Positions 55,547 to 64,000 of a DNA stretch of 64,000 nt are shown in pieces (position 1 is the first letter of the stretch; every line of letters starts with the position of its first letter). This DNA comes from Chengkuizengella sp. SCS-71B. Its GTDB lineage: Bacteria > Bacillota > Bacilli > Paenibacillales > KCTC-33759. The position numbers were made by a program, and so were the translations under genes. Under the pieces are notes generated by a model that saw only the letters and a program-made list of their open reading frames with translations, searched no databases and was not told the DNA's origin. The stretch lies in assembly GCF_040100845.1 (NCBI RefSeq), contig NZ_JAZHSH010000001.1:1674001-1738000 (forward strand), written 5' to 3'.

Positions 55547-55577
55547 TAGACTAAATTTTTTTTTCAAGGAGTAGAGT

Positions 55578-55708
55578 ATGGACATAACACCTTTTAATAA
55601 CAGAGAGCTCATTGAAAAAAGTGAGAAAGTATATTTTGTTTAAAATTTGCTGAGGATTACGGAAATGAAGAAGTAATCGATGTATTACAAATGTATGGAG
55701 CAAGTTGA
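55578..55708 (+). pseudogene. Short frameshifted remnant, ankyrin-like tail
   Basis: ATG 55578 after AAGGAG opens a 21-codon frame ending in VYFV and a stop. A second frame continues with KFAEDYGNEEVIDVLQMYGA and stops at 55708. Together they look like one small protein with an ankyrin-type C-terminal repeat, broken by a frameshift near 55640. The family call is tentative. Confidence 0.4.
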
Positions 55709-55729
55709 AATCTTAAGTGATTCTTTATT

Positions 55730-55766
55730 CCAATAAGACTTCTTTTTATAGGAGAAGTCTTATTGG
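55730..55766. terminator. Terminator between the remnant and the carbonic anhydrase gene
   Basis: A perfect 14-bp stem CCAATAAGACTTCT / AGAAGTCTTATTGG with a 9-base loop; the downstream T-run is poor. Confidence 0.6.
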
Positions 55767-55805
55767 GGATGAAAAATAAAATAGTTAAAGTCAAAGAGGA
55801 TTTAT

Positions 55806-56372
55806 TCACTTGTCTTTAAGCCCATCCACTACAACTTCTAGTTGTCCTGTTTCTGGGTGGATGATTAAACCATGTACAGGAACTTCGGGAGGAAGAAGTG
55901 GGTGATTTTTTACAATAGAGACACTATTTTTTACACTATCTGTTACACTGTCAAAACCTTTTAGAAAACTGGATAATTGGATGCCGGAATGTTCTAAAGA
56001 TTGTAATGTTTCCTCAGATATCCCGCGATCTGTAATCTCTTCCAGCATACTTTCTGAATTTAGCCCAGTCATGCCACAGTCATGATGTCCTATCACATAC
56101 ACCTCTTCGGCTTTTAATTTATAAATGGCAACTAAAATACTGCGCATCACATTTTCAAAGGGGTGTGTTATAATTGCCCCTGCATTTCTAATGATTTTAG
56201 CATCTCCATTTTTAAGATTCATAGCTTTAGTCAACAATTCTACTAAACGAGTGTCCATACATGATAAAATCACCATTTTTTTATTTGGATATTTTGAAGT
56301 TTTATATTGTTCATACTCCTTATTTTCTACAAATTGTTGATTAAAATTTAATATTTCTGTTAGATTACTCAT
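55806..56372 (-). CDS. Beta-class carbonic anhydrase
   Basis: 188 residues; interconverts CO2 and bicarbonate. Zinc ligands are Cys38 (ILSCMDTRL, with the Asp40-Arg42 dyad), His96 and Cys99 (GHHDCGM). It belongs to the short bacterial beta-CA group like B. subtilis YvdA/YtiB. RBS AGGAGAAAAGAGAAA. Monocistronic on the minus strand. Confidence 0.93.
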   Translation of the reverse strand: MSNLTEILNFNQQFVENKEYEQYKTSKYPNKKMVILSCMDTRLVELLTKAMNLKNGDAKIIRNAGAIITHPFENVMRSILVAIYKLKAEEVYVIGHHDCGMTGLNSESMLEEITDRGISEETLQSLEHSGIQLSSFLKGFDSVTDSVKNSVSIVKNHPLLPPEVPVHGLIIHPETGQLEVVVDGLKDK

Positions 56373-56445
56373 TTTCTCTTTTCTCCTGTCCTAGTATTTT
56401 TTATGTATAATATTTACTTGTTCCTTCACTATTTTTTGTAAAGGC

Positions 56446-56559
56446 TCATAGAAGCCAACCACAACCTTCGGCATCATATGCTAATTTAATATATTGTTGA
56501 TCTGTATTCACTCTATTCATGATTTCATTTATAGCGATTTCTGTTACTGTAATGTGCAT
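56446..56559 (-). pseudogene. Truncated HesB/YqkB-like (iron-sulfur biosynthesis-type) gene
   Basis: 37 codons on the minus strand starting MHITVTEIAINEIMNRV and reaching IKLAYDAEGCGW before a stop. The KLxYDxEGCGC segment is the hallmark of YqkB-like HesB-fold proteins of ~100 residues. Here Cys is replaced by Trp and the rest is missing, so it is probably a broken gene. It lies upstream of the carbonic anhydrase gene; the remainder of this ~300-base gap holds nothing else. Confidence 0.5.
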
Positions 56560-56668
56560 TAATATTCACGTCCCTCATTCTATTTTATCATATTTTTTAA
56601 CCGCGAATATACCTTTTGAATTTAATGAAAGTTATTTGTATACTTAATTTGAAAAGGAGAGTGATTGA

Positions 56669-58177
56669 ATGAGTCTTCAAACATTAACAACATTTAAAGA
56701 GTTGGTCAAAAAAATAAATGAATATAACGAAGCACTTTCTGTTCTTTATTGGGATTTAAGAACAGGTGCACCTAAAAAAGGAGTAGAGGGACGTTCTGAA
56801 GTAATAGGTATGTTATCTACAGAACAATTTAATCTTTCAACGTCAGAACAAATGGGGGATTGTTTATCCCAGTTATCTGAAACCTCTGTGTTTGCTGGTT
56901 TAAATCAAACAGAGCAAAGAAAGGTGACAGAATATAAAAAGGATTATGATAGAAATAAAAAAATTCCAGTTGAGTTATACAAGGAAAATGTCATATTAAC
57001 CTCAAAATCTGAATCGGTGTGGGAAGAGGCAAAAGAAAAATCTGATTTTTCAATATTCCAGCCTTATTTAGAAAAAGTTGTTGAATTAAAAAAGAAGTTT
57101 ATTGATTACTGGGGTGTGAAAGGTTCACCTTATGATACTTTGTTAGATATTTATGAACCTAACATTACAACAAGCCAATTAGACCAAGTCTTTGGAATGT
57201 TAAGAGAAAGATTAGTTCCATTAGTAACACAAATTGTTGAGTCAACTAACAAACCAGATACTTCTTTCCTTCATCAAACTCTCAGTGAGGAGAAGCAAAA
57301 AGAGTTTAGTATATTTGTATTAAAGGAAATGGGATATGATTTTGGAGCGGGTCGATTGGATAAAGCTGTTCATCCATTTATGATTAATTTAAATTTAAAG
57401 GATGTCAGAATTACTACAAATTATTATCCGAATGATATTACGTTCTCCCTGTTTTCTAGCTTACACGAAGGCGGACATGCTTTATATGAACAAAATATTT
57501 CAGCAGAGCTAATCGGCACAGGGTTATGTACTGGTGCTTCAATGGGGATTCATGAATCTCAATCAAGATTTTGGGAAAACATGATTGGAAGAAGTTTACC
57601 ATTCTGGAAAAGATATTATAAAAATCTACGTGAGGTTTTTCCAAACGAATTTTCCTCAGTTTCAGTAGAAGATTTTTATAGAGGTACCAATGAATCAAAA
57701 CCATCTTTAATTCGTATTGAAGCTGATGAATTGACTTATAATTTACATGTAATGATTCGTTATGAGTTGGAAAAAGCGCTCTTTAATGAAGGTTTAAAAG
57801 TGGCAGACTTACCTCAAGCTTGGAATGAGAAATACACAGAATACTTAGGAGTCACTCCATCTCATGATGGAGAAGGAGTTTTGCAAGACGTGCATTGGTC
57901 AGGTGGGGATTTTGGATATTTTCCTTCATATTCTCTCGGAAATATATATGCAGCACAATTTATGAACACAATACAAAAGCAATTACCTGAGTTTGATGCA
58001 TACATTGAAAATGGGGATTTATTGCCAATTAAACAATGGTTATCTGAGCAAATTTATCAATATGGAAAGCTGCTGACACCTGCTGAAATCATAAAACAAG
58101 TAACAAATGAAGAGATCAATCCAGAATACTTAATTGAATATTTAGAAACGAAATTTAAAGATATATACGAAATTTAA
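56669..58177 (+). CDS. ypwA: Metallocarboxypeptidase, M32 family
   Basis: 502 residues, the usual length. Zinc motif HEGGH (His266, Glu267, His270; HExxH) followed by GIHESQSRFWENMIGR with the third ligand Glu. The N-terminal half is helical (TFKELVKKINEYNEALSVLY). It cleaves C-terminal residues from peptides, as thermostable carboxypeptidase 1 does. RBS AAGGAGAGTGATTGA. Confidence 0.95.
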   Translation: MSLQTLTTFKELVKKINEYNEALSVLYWDLRTGAPKKGVEGRSEVIGMLSTEQFNLSTSEQMGDCLSQLSETSVFAGLNQTEQRKVTEYKKDYDRNKKIPVELYKENVILTSKSESVWEEAKEKSDFSIFQPYLEKVVELKKKFIDYWGVKGSPYDTLLDIYEPNITTSQLDQVFGMLRERLVPLVTQIVESTNKPDTSFLHQTLSEEKQKEFSIFVLKEMGYDFGAGRLDKAVHPFMINLNLKDVRITTNYYPNDITFSLFSSLHEGGHALYEQNISAELIGTGLCTGASMGIHESQSRFWENMIGRSLPFWKRYYKNLREVFPNEFSSVSVEDFYRGTNESKPSLIRIEADELTYNLHVMIRYELEKALFNEGLKVADLPQAWNEKYTEYLGVTPSHDGEGVLQDVHWSGGDFGYFPSYSLGNIYAAQFMNTIQKQLPEFDAYIENGDLLPIKQWLSEQIYQYGKLLTPAEIIKQVTNEEINPEYLIEYLETKFKDIYEI

Positions 58178-58205
58178 TAAAGACAAGATGTATGTTAAAT
58201 ATAGT

Positions 58206-58236
58206 TCAGCAGGGAAGTTTCCTTGCTGATCTTTTC
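58206..58236 (+). terminator. Terminator after the M32 carboxypeptidase gene
   Basis: Stem TCAGCAGGGAA / TTCCTTGCTGA (one G-U pair), followed by TCTTTTCTTT. Confidence 0.8.
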
Positions 58237-58269
58237 TTTAAGAAAAGAAATCACATGAGGTGAAAGATC

Positions 58270-59223
58270 ATGGGAATTCGAATCATAAAAACAGCCGTTG
58301 CTGCTGTCATTGCTGTTTATCTTGCAACATACTTCAATTTGAATTTTCCTCTCTCTGCAGGTTTATTGGCTATACTAGGTGTTGATGTTACGAAGAGAAG
58401 GAGTTTACTGAATGTTTTGCAACGTATTCTTGCTTCCATTTTAGGTTTATTATTAGCTTCATTTCTTTTTGATATCGTTGGTTTTTACATATGGATGATA
58501 GGGGTTTATATTTTACTTTCTTATCCGTTTTTGGCAAAAATGAAATTGAAGGATGGGATTGTAACAAGCTCTGTAATTGTTTTTCACGTATTTAGTGAAC
58601 AATCAATTCATTATGAGGTGATTATAAATGAAATATGGCTGTTAATCATTGGATTAGGCTCAGCTACACTCATAAATTTTTTGTATATGCCGAAAGTAGA
58701 AAAGGATTTAAGATCCATTCGTGTACAAGTTGATGGTTTACTCTCTGAAATTTTTAAACAAATGTCAGCTCACTTAACAGATAGTTCTGCGATTTGGCAT
58801 GGAAAAGAATTGATTGAAGTGGAGAAAAAAATTAATGAGGGTTTGGACTTAGCGACAAGGTTCAGTGAAAATAATTTGTTTCGTCAAGAGAACGGTTGGT
58901 TAAGTTATTTTCAAATGCGAGACAGACAAATGGAATCTGTACATAAAATGGTGAACTTAGTAGCACAAGTTTATGAATCTATCCCTCAGGGGAAAATGAC
59001 TGCTGCAGTTTTTGATGAATTGATCAACGAAGTGAAGGAAGAATATTATAGTGGAAGGATTTTAGATGATCTAAACCATATTGCAACCCTTTTTAAAGAA
59101 ATGGATCTTCCAAAAACAAGGAAAGAATTTGAGGTTAGATCTGCTATTTTACAACTATGTTTAGAATTGAAAGACTATTTAAACATCGCAAAAAAAGAAA
59201 AGAAAAAGTTTTTGTCACTATAG
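58270..59223 (+). CDS. Aromatic acid exporter family membrane protein (DUF939)
   Basis: 317 residues: about five or six membrane helices in the first ~145 residues (IRIIKTAVAAVIAVYLATYF start), then a long cytoplasmic helical domain (DUF939_C type) with many charged residues. It resembles B. subtilis YqjA and FUSC-like exporters. The transport role is inferred from the family. RBS TGAGGTGAAAGATC. It lies 54 bases before cotE and may share its transcript. Confidence 0.85.
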   Translation: MGIRIIKTAVAAVIAVYLATYFNLNFPLSAGLLAILGVDVTKRRSLLNVLQRILASILGLLLASFLFDIVGFYIWMIGVYILLSYPFLAKMKLKDGIVTSSVIVFHVFSEQSIHYEVIINEIWLLIIGLGSATLINFLYMPKVEKDLRSIRVQVDGLLSEIFKQMSAHLTDSSAIWHGKELIEVEKKINEGLDLATRFSENNLFRQENGWLSYFQMRDRQMESVHKMVNLVAQVYESIPQGKMTAAVFDELINEVKEEYYSGRILDDLNHIATLFKEMDLPKTRKEFEVRSAILQLCLELKDYLNIAKKEKKKFLSL

Positions 59224-59277
59224 ACCAATGTCCTGCATACAATTTTAAAGAATGATTGTATGGAGGAGGTTTATAGG

Positions 59278-59844
59278 ATGTCACTCACAGATAAAGACTT
59301 ATCGTATAGAGAAATAATTACGAAAGCTGTTTGTGGTAAAGGTCGGAAATTTTCACAAGTAACACATACCATTACTCCACCTCATAAACCAACAAGTGTT
59401 TTGGGGGTATGGCTTATTAACCATCAGTATGAAGCGGTGAAATCTGATGATGGCATTGAAGTAGTTGGTACTTATGATATTAACTTTTGGTATTCTTACG
59501 ACAACAACTCTCAGACGGAAGTAGCTAAGGAAACATTATCGTATGTTGAAGCGGTCCCTTTATCTTATCTAGACCCGAATCATAGAAAAACTACTGCAGA
59601 AGTATTTGCTGAGACTACACAAGAACCAAGTTGTGTTGAAGCTAATATCGTAACTTCTGGCAATGCTGTTCGGATCAAAGTTGAGCGTGAATTTAAGGTG
59701 GAAATGGTTGCGGAAACAAAAGTTTGTGTATTAGTGAATGAAAATGGTATCGATGATCTAGATGGCGAAAAAGAATTCGATTTTGATTATGACGGCGGAG
59801 ATTTTGAAGATTTAGATCCAGATCTCTTAGATGATGATATTTAA
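59278..59844 (+). CDS. cotE: Outer spore coat morphogenetic protein CotE
   Basis: 188 residues. CotE organises the outer coat of the endospore in the mother cell. Recognisable segments are YREIITKAVCGKGRKFSQ, GVWLINHQYEA and YDINFWYSYDN; the C-terminus is highly acidic (DFDYDGGDFEDLDPDLLDDD). ATG 59278 follows GGAGGAGGTTTATAGG; an in-frame ATG overlapping that RBS (59260) is unlikely. cotE next to mutS is the usual Bacillales order. Confidence 0.95.
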   Translation: MSLTDKDLSYREIITKAVCGKGRKFSQVTHTITPPHKPTSVLGVWLINHQYEAVKSDDGIEVVGTYDINFWYSYDNNSQTEVAKETLSYVEAVPLSYLDPNHRKTTAEVFAETTQEPSCVEANIVTSGNAVRIKVEREFKVEMVAETKVCVLVNENGIDDLDGEKEFDFDYDGGDFEDLDPDLLDDDI

Positions 59845-59886
59845 GTTTAATATTTTTCTTATCATATGTTTCTACAGAGGTTTTGG

Positions 59887-59910
59887 AGAGGGCGTGAGCC
59901 CTTTTTTTCT
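59887..59910 (+). terminator. Terminator after cotE
   Basis: Stem AGGGC-GTGA-GCCCT followed by TTTTTT. Confidence 0.8.
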
Positions 59911-59961
59911 CTTTAAAAATTTAATAATTTTTATGATGGGCGAAAAAACAGGTGATAAAAC

Positions 59962-61356
59962 ATGAATCAATTGTTTTTGTTACATGGCAATGATCCAGCA
60001 TTAAAAGATTTAATGGCTAATCCCTTAATTCGTCACGGTACCCATCTACCTAAATCCTTATCAAAAGATACTGTGATTATTCAATGGGGTAATGAAACGC
60101 GGGTTTCAGATGAGTATAAAGTATTAAATTCCGCCCATTTTATTGAGAAAGTTGCGGATAAAGAACATATGTTAAAAAGCCTCGATCATCAAGGTATTCA
60201 TGTTCAAACTCCGTTTAGCCAAAATGTTCATTTGCAAGTCTTCTTAGTACCTGTATTTCATTTGAAGGTCTTGGCTCTGTATAGATGTACACTTCATACA
60301 GAAAATGTACTTTATCCACAAAATGAAGTGAGTTTTGATTTAAGGAATAGACAACATAGATTAATAGGTCGGTATGCAATCAGGGTGATTTATGCATTAG
60401 GTCTGGATTATGGTGTAGTTAAGCTTGGGTTGATTTCTGCAAGGAAGTGTACAGTATTAGATGTAATTCCCACACCAATATTAGACCACAACATGAGAGA
60501 GCTATTTTTTAAAGCAATACGCTCATATCATGGGGAACTCATTGAGGAAAGAAAAAGAACAAAAGAAGCGTTGATTGGTTTAGATGTTGAATTTCTATTA
60601 CGTAATGACAAGGGGAAAATCACCTTTGCTTCTAATTATTTTAACCGAAAAGGAAAAGTGGGTTGCGATTCGGTGTTGAATGGCAACAAGTGGATTTTCC
60701 CTATCGCAGAACTTAGACCTAACCCAAGCAAAATACCTAAACAATTAACAATCAATATTTTTAAGCTTATGCATTTTGCACAAGAACAAATAAATGACCC
60801 TTCTATTGAATGGTTAGCTGGAGGAATGCCCGTAAAGGGACTGCCTTTAGGTGGGCATATTCATATGAGTCAAATATGGTTGAACTCTTTTTTGTTAAGA
60901 GTATTAGATAATTATTTAACTCTGCCAATTATGCTGATTGAAGATAGAACTTCTCTGTTAAGGCGACCTAAATATGGTTTTCTAGGTGACTTTCGCACAC
61001 AAATACATGGTGGATTTGAGTATCGAAGTTTACCTAGCTGGATTGTTTCACCTAATATTACAAAAGGAGTATTAACGTTGGTTCGTTTAATAGCCGATCA
61101 TTATTGGGATTTAAAAAGTAGACCATTAAATGATGAAACGATTCAAGCGCATTTTTATAATGGCAACAAAGAAGCACTCTATCCCTATGTGAAAAAGCTT
61201 TGGAGTGATCTTGAAGGACTTGATTCATATGCTATTTACAGTAAAGATTTACAAGCATTTAAGAAACAATTATTTGATAAGAGATCTTGGAATGAACAGT
61301 TAGATATTAGAACAAGTTGGAGGATTTCTCCCTTTGATACCCTACCTAAAAAGTAG
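59962..61356 (+). CDS. Predicted amidoligase (COOH-NH2 ligase type 2-like)
   Basis: 464 residues. The first ~185 residues form an N-terminal module (MNQLFLLHGNDPALKDLMAN) of unknown fold. From ~197 comes an ATP-dependent amidoligase-type domain: IGLDVEFLLRNDKGKI (Glu strand), ELRPNPSK, GGHIHMSQ (His pair) and YRSLPSWIV, matching the glutamine-synthetase-like COOH-NH2 ligase pattern. Such enzymes are predicted to make amide links, sometimes in spore or wall polymers. Its place between cotE and mutS suggests a spore role (inference). RBS ACAGGTGATAAAAC. Confidence 0.75.
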   Translation: MNQLFLLHGNDPALKDLMANPLIRHGTHLPKSLSKDTVIIQWGNETRVSDEYKVLNSAHFIEKVADKEHMLKSLDHQGIHVQTPFSQNVHLQVFLVPVFHLKVLALYRCTLHTENVLYPQNEVSFDLRNRQHRLIGRYAIRVIYALGLDYGVVKLGLISARKCTVLDVIPTPILDHNMRELFFKAIRSYHGELIEERKRTKEALIGLDVEFLLRNDKGKITFASNYFNRKGKVGCDSVLNGNKWIFPIAELRPNPSKIPKQLTINIFKLMHFAQEQINDPSIEWLAGGMPVKGLPLGGHIHMSQIWLNSFLLRVLDNYLTLPIMLIEDRTSLLRRPKYGFLGDFRTQIHGGFEYRSLPSWIVSPNITKGVLTLVRLIADHYWDLKSRPLNDETIQAHFYNGNKEALYPYVKKLWSDLEGLDSYAIYSKDLQAFKKQLFDKRSWNEQLDIRTSWRISPFDTLPKK

Positions 61357-61367
61357 GTTTTTTCTTT
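61341..61367 (+). terminator. Terminator overlapping the amidoligase stop
   Basis: A short stem CCTAC / GTAGG with a 7-base loop, followed by TTTTTCTTTTT. Confidence 0.6.
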
Positions 61368-61415
61368 TTGAGTTTTCATCACTATAAATGAAGTATTAAA
61401 TCATGCTATAATAGA

Positions 61416-61591
61416 GGTTGTTCAAAAAGTCCAATTTTGATCACGATGTAGGCCGATGATGCTATTTCGACATCGAATATTGCACTCACATTTGAAGTCC
61501 GGTGCTCATGTAACCAGTCTCTACACTCCGCTCCGGCTCCAGCATGTTCGCACAATCTTCTTGGTGCTGAAAACTGAACTTTTAGAACACT
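61416..61591. repeat. MITE-like inverted-repeat element before mutS
   Basis: About 175 bases bounded by imperfect terminal inverted repeats. The left end GTTGTTCAAAAAGTCCAA continues TTTTGATCACGA; the right end AAAACTGAACTTTTAGAACAC is preceded by TTGGTGCTG. The pairing extends about 30 bases. The interior contains CATGTAACC..TCTCTACACTCCGC. No ORF. From memory, elements beginning TTCAAAAAGTCC and ending GGACTTTTTGAAC are frequent in Paenibacillus and Brevibacillus (unverified). It lies 32 bases before mutS. Confidence 0.75.
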
Positions 61592-61623
61592 AAATATACA
61601 AAAAAAATAGATTGGGGTTCGGT

Positions 61624-64000
61624 ATGGCTAAATATACTCCGATGATAGAACAGTATCTTGAAATTAAAGAGAAGGCGAAGGATGCTTTTTTATTTTTTCG
61701 TTTGGGTGATTTTTATGAAATGTTTTTTGAGGATGCAAAACTTGCTGCACAAGAATTGGAAATCACATTAACAGGTCGAGAAGGTGGAGCAGAAGAGAAA
61801 ATACCGATGTGTGGTGTTCCTTTTCATTCTGCAGAACAATACATCTATAAACTCATTCAAAAAGGTTACAAGGTTGCAATTTGTGAACAAGTACAAAACC
61901 CAGCTGAAGCAAAAGGGGTTGTGAAGAGAGAAATTGTAAGAGTGATTACCCCAGGAACTGTCATGGAAGGAAAAATGATAGGGGAAGATAACAATAATTT
62001 TATAGTGTGTGTTTCTCACTTTAATGATACATATAACTTAGCGGCATGTGATTTAACAACGGGTGAATTATATGAAACTTCTGGACAAACTTCCTTAGAT
62101 TTTATCATAGATGAAATAGGTACCTATTCTCCAGTAGAAATTGTATCAGAAGCTTCAACATACTCATATATACATGAAAGAATGAGTCAAAATTCAAGTA
62201 CAATCTTAATGACGGAATGGAATGCTAAAGATGAACAGTCAGTTAAAGAGCAATTTACAACAAAACTATGGGAGTCATTAAGCTTATCTTCTCAGCATTG
62301 TGTAGCTTTACTAATGTCTTATTTAAAAGAAACACAGAAGAGAGCATTATCACACATTACGAACATTCACTCTTATGAACGCAATCAATATATGACGCTT
62401 GATCCATTTACTAGAAGAAACCTAGAACTTGTTGAAACAGTTAGGGATCAGTCTAAAAAAGGTTCACTGTTATGGTTATTGGATAAAACAGCAACCTCTA
62501 TGGGAGCGCGTTTATTGAAGAGATGGGTAGACAAACCTTTAATGAATCTAAATTCCATCAATGAAAGATTAGAAGTGGTAGATACATTAGTTCAGCAATA
62601 TATTATAAGAGAAGATTTGAGGGAAAAGCTAAAAAATGTGTATGATCTAGAACGATTAGTTGGACGTATCTCTTACGGTAATGCAAATGCAAGAGATCTT
62701 GTAGCATTAAAGAAATCTCTAGAACAAGTTCCAGCATTGATTGAGATTTGTAATGATTCTGGGTCAGATAACCTTTCAAGTATTGTTCATTCGTTGGATC
62801 AGTGTACTGATTTAAAGGATCGTATCGACGAGGCAATCATAGATGAACCTCCAATTTCTGTGAAAGAAGGAGCGATGATTAAGGAAGGATATCATGATTA
62901 TCTGGACCAGCTTCGTGAAGCCAGTGTCAATGGAAAACAATGGCTAGCAGAGCTTGAACAAAGAGAAAGAGAAGTTACAGGTATTAAAAAGCTGAAAATA
63001 GGTTACAACAAAGTATTCGGATATTTCATAGAAATCACGAAAGCAAATATTAATCTTATTCCAGAGGGAAGATATGAAAGGAAACAAACACTAACGAATG
63101 CAGAGAGATTTATTACACCTGAATTAAAAGAAAAAGAAGCATTGATACTAGAAGCAGAAGAAAAAATGGTTGGAATTGAGTATGAGTTATTTAATGATTT
63201 ACGAAATGAACTTAAATTTCAATTACCAAGATTGCAAATGCTTGCAGGTATCATTTCTACACTGGACGTCTTTCAATCACTGGCTAAAGTTAGTGCAGAA
63301 AACGAGTATTGTAAACCTGTGATGACAAACTCTTATGACTTGAACATTAAAGACGGAAGACATCCAGTAGTTGAATCAATATCCAAAGATCAGAGTTTTA
63401 TAGCTAATGATTCATTGTTTGAATCAGGGGATCAGAACATTTTGCTTATTACTGGACCTAATATGGCTGGTAAAAGTACTTATATGAGGCAGGTTTCTCT
63501 TATTTGCATCATGGCTCAAATCGGTTGTTTTGTTCCTGCGTCTGAAGCTACGATTCCAATCATAGATCGGATATTCACCAGAATTGGAGCAGCTGACGAT
63601 TTAGTAAGTGGTCAAAGTACGTTTATGGTAGAAATGAAAGATATTCAAGTGATGACTGAAAAGGCTACTGCCAAAAGTCTTGTCATCATTGATGAATTAG
63701 GGAGGGGGACCTCAACAAGTGAAGGCATGTCCATTGCCCAAGCTGTTATAGAATTTCTTCATAATGAGATAGGATGTAAAACATTAGTTTCTACTCATTT
63801 TCATGAACTGGCACATTTAGAAAAGCATTTACCATTCTTAAAAAATTACAGTATGTCAGTAAAGGAGAGTGGAGATGAAGTTACATTCTTACGCAAATTG
63901 ATAAAAGGTGCAGCAAGCACAAGTTATGGGATTTATTGTGCTCAAATAGCAGGTATTCCTAATTCCATTATTGAAAGGTCTTATCTTTTGTTAAACACTT
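61624..64000 (+). CDS. mutS: DNA mismatch repair protein MutS (partial, runs off the window)
   Basis: At least 792 codons of MutS, which recognises mismatches and recruits MutL. The mismatch-reading motif FFRLGDFYEMFFEDA near residue 27 contains the Phe-x-Glu wedge. Walker A is GPNMAGKSTYMRQ (Lys617), Walker B region VIIDELGRGTST, then the THFHEL switch. The last ~60-100 residues are outside the window. The RBS is weak (TTGGGGTTCGG). mutL is expected next. Confidence 0.97.
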   Translation, partial: MAKYTPMIEQYLEIKEKAKDAFLFFRLGDFYEMFFEDAKLAAQELEITLTGREGGAEEKIPMCGVPFHSAEQYIYKLIQKGYKVAICEQVQNPAEAKGVVKREIVRVITPGTVMEGKMIGEDNNNFIVCVSHFNDTYNLAACDLTTGELYETSGQTSLDFIIDEIGTYSPVEIVSEASTYSYIHERMSQNSSTILMTEWNAKDEQSVKEQFTTKLWESLSLSSQHCVALLMSYLKETQKRALSHITNIHSYERNQYMTLDPFTRRNLELVETVRDQSKKGSLLWLLDKTATSMGARLLKRWVDKPLMNLNSINERLEVVDTLVQQYIIREDLREKLKNVYDLERLVGRISYGNANARDLVALKKSLEQVPALIEICNDSGSDNLSSIVHSLDQCTDLKDRIDEAIIDEPPISVKEGAMIKEGYHDYLDQLREASVNGKQWLAELEQREREVTGIKKLKIGYNKVFGYFIEITKANINLIPEGRYERKQTLTNAERFITPELKEKEALILEAEEKMVGIEYELFNDLRNELKFQLPRLQMLAGIISTLDVFQSLAKVSAENEYCKPVMTNSYDLNIKDGRHPVVESISKDQSFIANDSLFESGDQNILLITGPNMAGKSTYMRQVSLICIMAQIGCFVPASEATIPIIDRIFTRIGAADDLVSGQSTFMVEMKDIQVMTEKATAKSLVIIDELGRGTSTSEGMSIAQAVIEFLHNEIGCKTLVSTHFHELAHLEKHLPFLKNYSMSVKESGDEVTFLRKLIKGAASTSYGIYCAQIAGIPNSIIERSYLLLNT

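Overview
The window reads as chromosome of a low-GC, endospore-forming member of the Bacillales, most like Paenibacillaceae. The evidence is cotE directly before mutS, a Spo0M homologue, a parE-parC pair, a glgBCDA cluster, a DynA-type double dynamin, and an amidase with an N-terminal copper-amine-oxidase-like domain of the kind common in Paenibacillus. Naming a genus (a marine Paenibacillaceae such as Chengkuizengella would fit) is a guess. No rRNA, tRNA or CRISPR array was seen.

Layout. 0-6 kb: LysE-type exporter, YitT membrane protein, nitrilase-family amidase, a LysR regulator divergent from leuCD, and a strong terminator. 6-15 kb: a repeat-rich stretch with four copies of a ~110-bp three-hairpin element, an IS4-family insertion sequence, an N-acetylmuramoyl-L-alanine amidase, nth, a small unknown gene and dynA. 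15-19 kb: a beta-helix protein with a tandemly repeated leader, an SGNH hydrolase and an ABC exporter. 19-24 kb: parE-parC, followed by a decayed group II intron 3' end. 24-27 kb: a CapA-like lipoprotein, an RluA pseudouridine synthase and a glycine-rich (probable spore-surface) protein. 27-33 kb: glgB-glgC-glgD-glgA.

33-42 kb is the most accessory-looking part. A secreted 650-residue protein joins an alpha-helical domain resembling Cry6/ClyA-type pore formers to three tandem beta/gamma-crystallin domains. Its leader carries a duplicated block with Shine-Dalgarno-like sequences and a five-codon ORF, and it abuts a 5'-truncated flavin reductase. Then follow a quinone-oxidoreductase-like protein, GNAT and PhzF proteins, and a merR/thioredoxin deletion scar. 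42-54 kb: a secreted helical-repeat protein beside an OmpR-type two-component system, msrA, a YbjQ protein, two related small exported proteins, an MFS transporter, cardiolipin synthase, a Cys-rich probable coat protein, GNAT, DUF309 and spo0M. 54-64 kb: GDPD, a beta-carbonic anhydrase, an M32 carboxypeptidase, a DUF939 membrane protein, cotE, a predicted amidoligase, a ~175-bp inverted-repeat (MITE-like) element and mutS, which runs off the end.

The strongest candidates for something undescribed are the helical-toxin-like/beta-gamma-crystallin fusion with its unusual leader (34.1-36.4 kb) and the three-hairpin repeat family (6.0-15.1 kb). Everything here comes from reading the sequence; no database search was possible.
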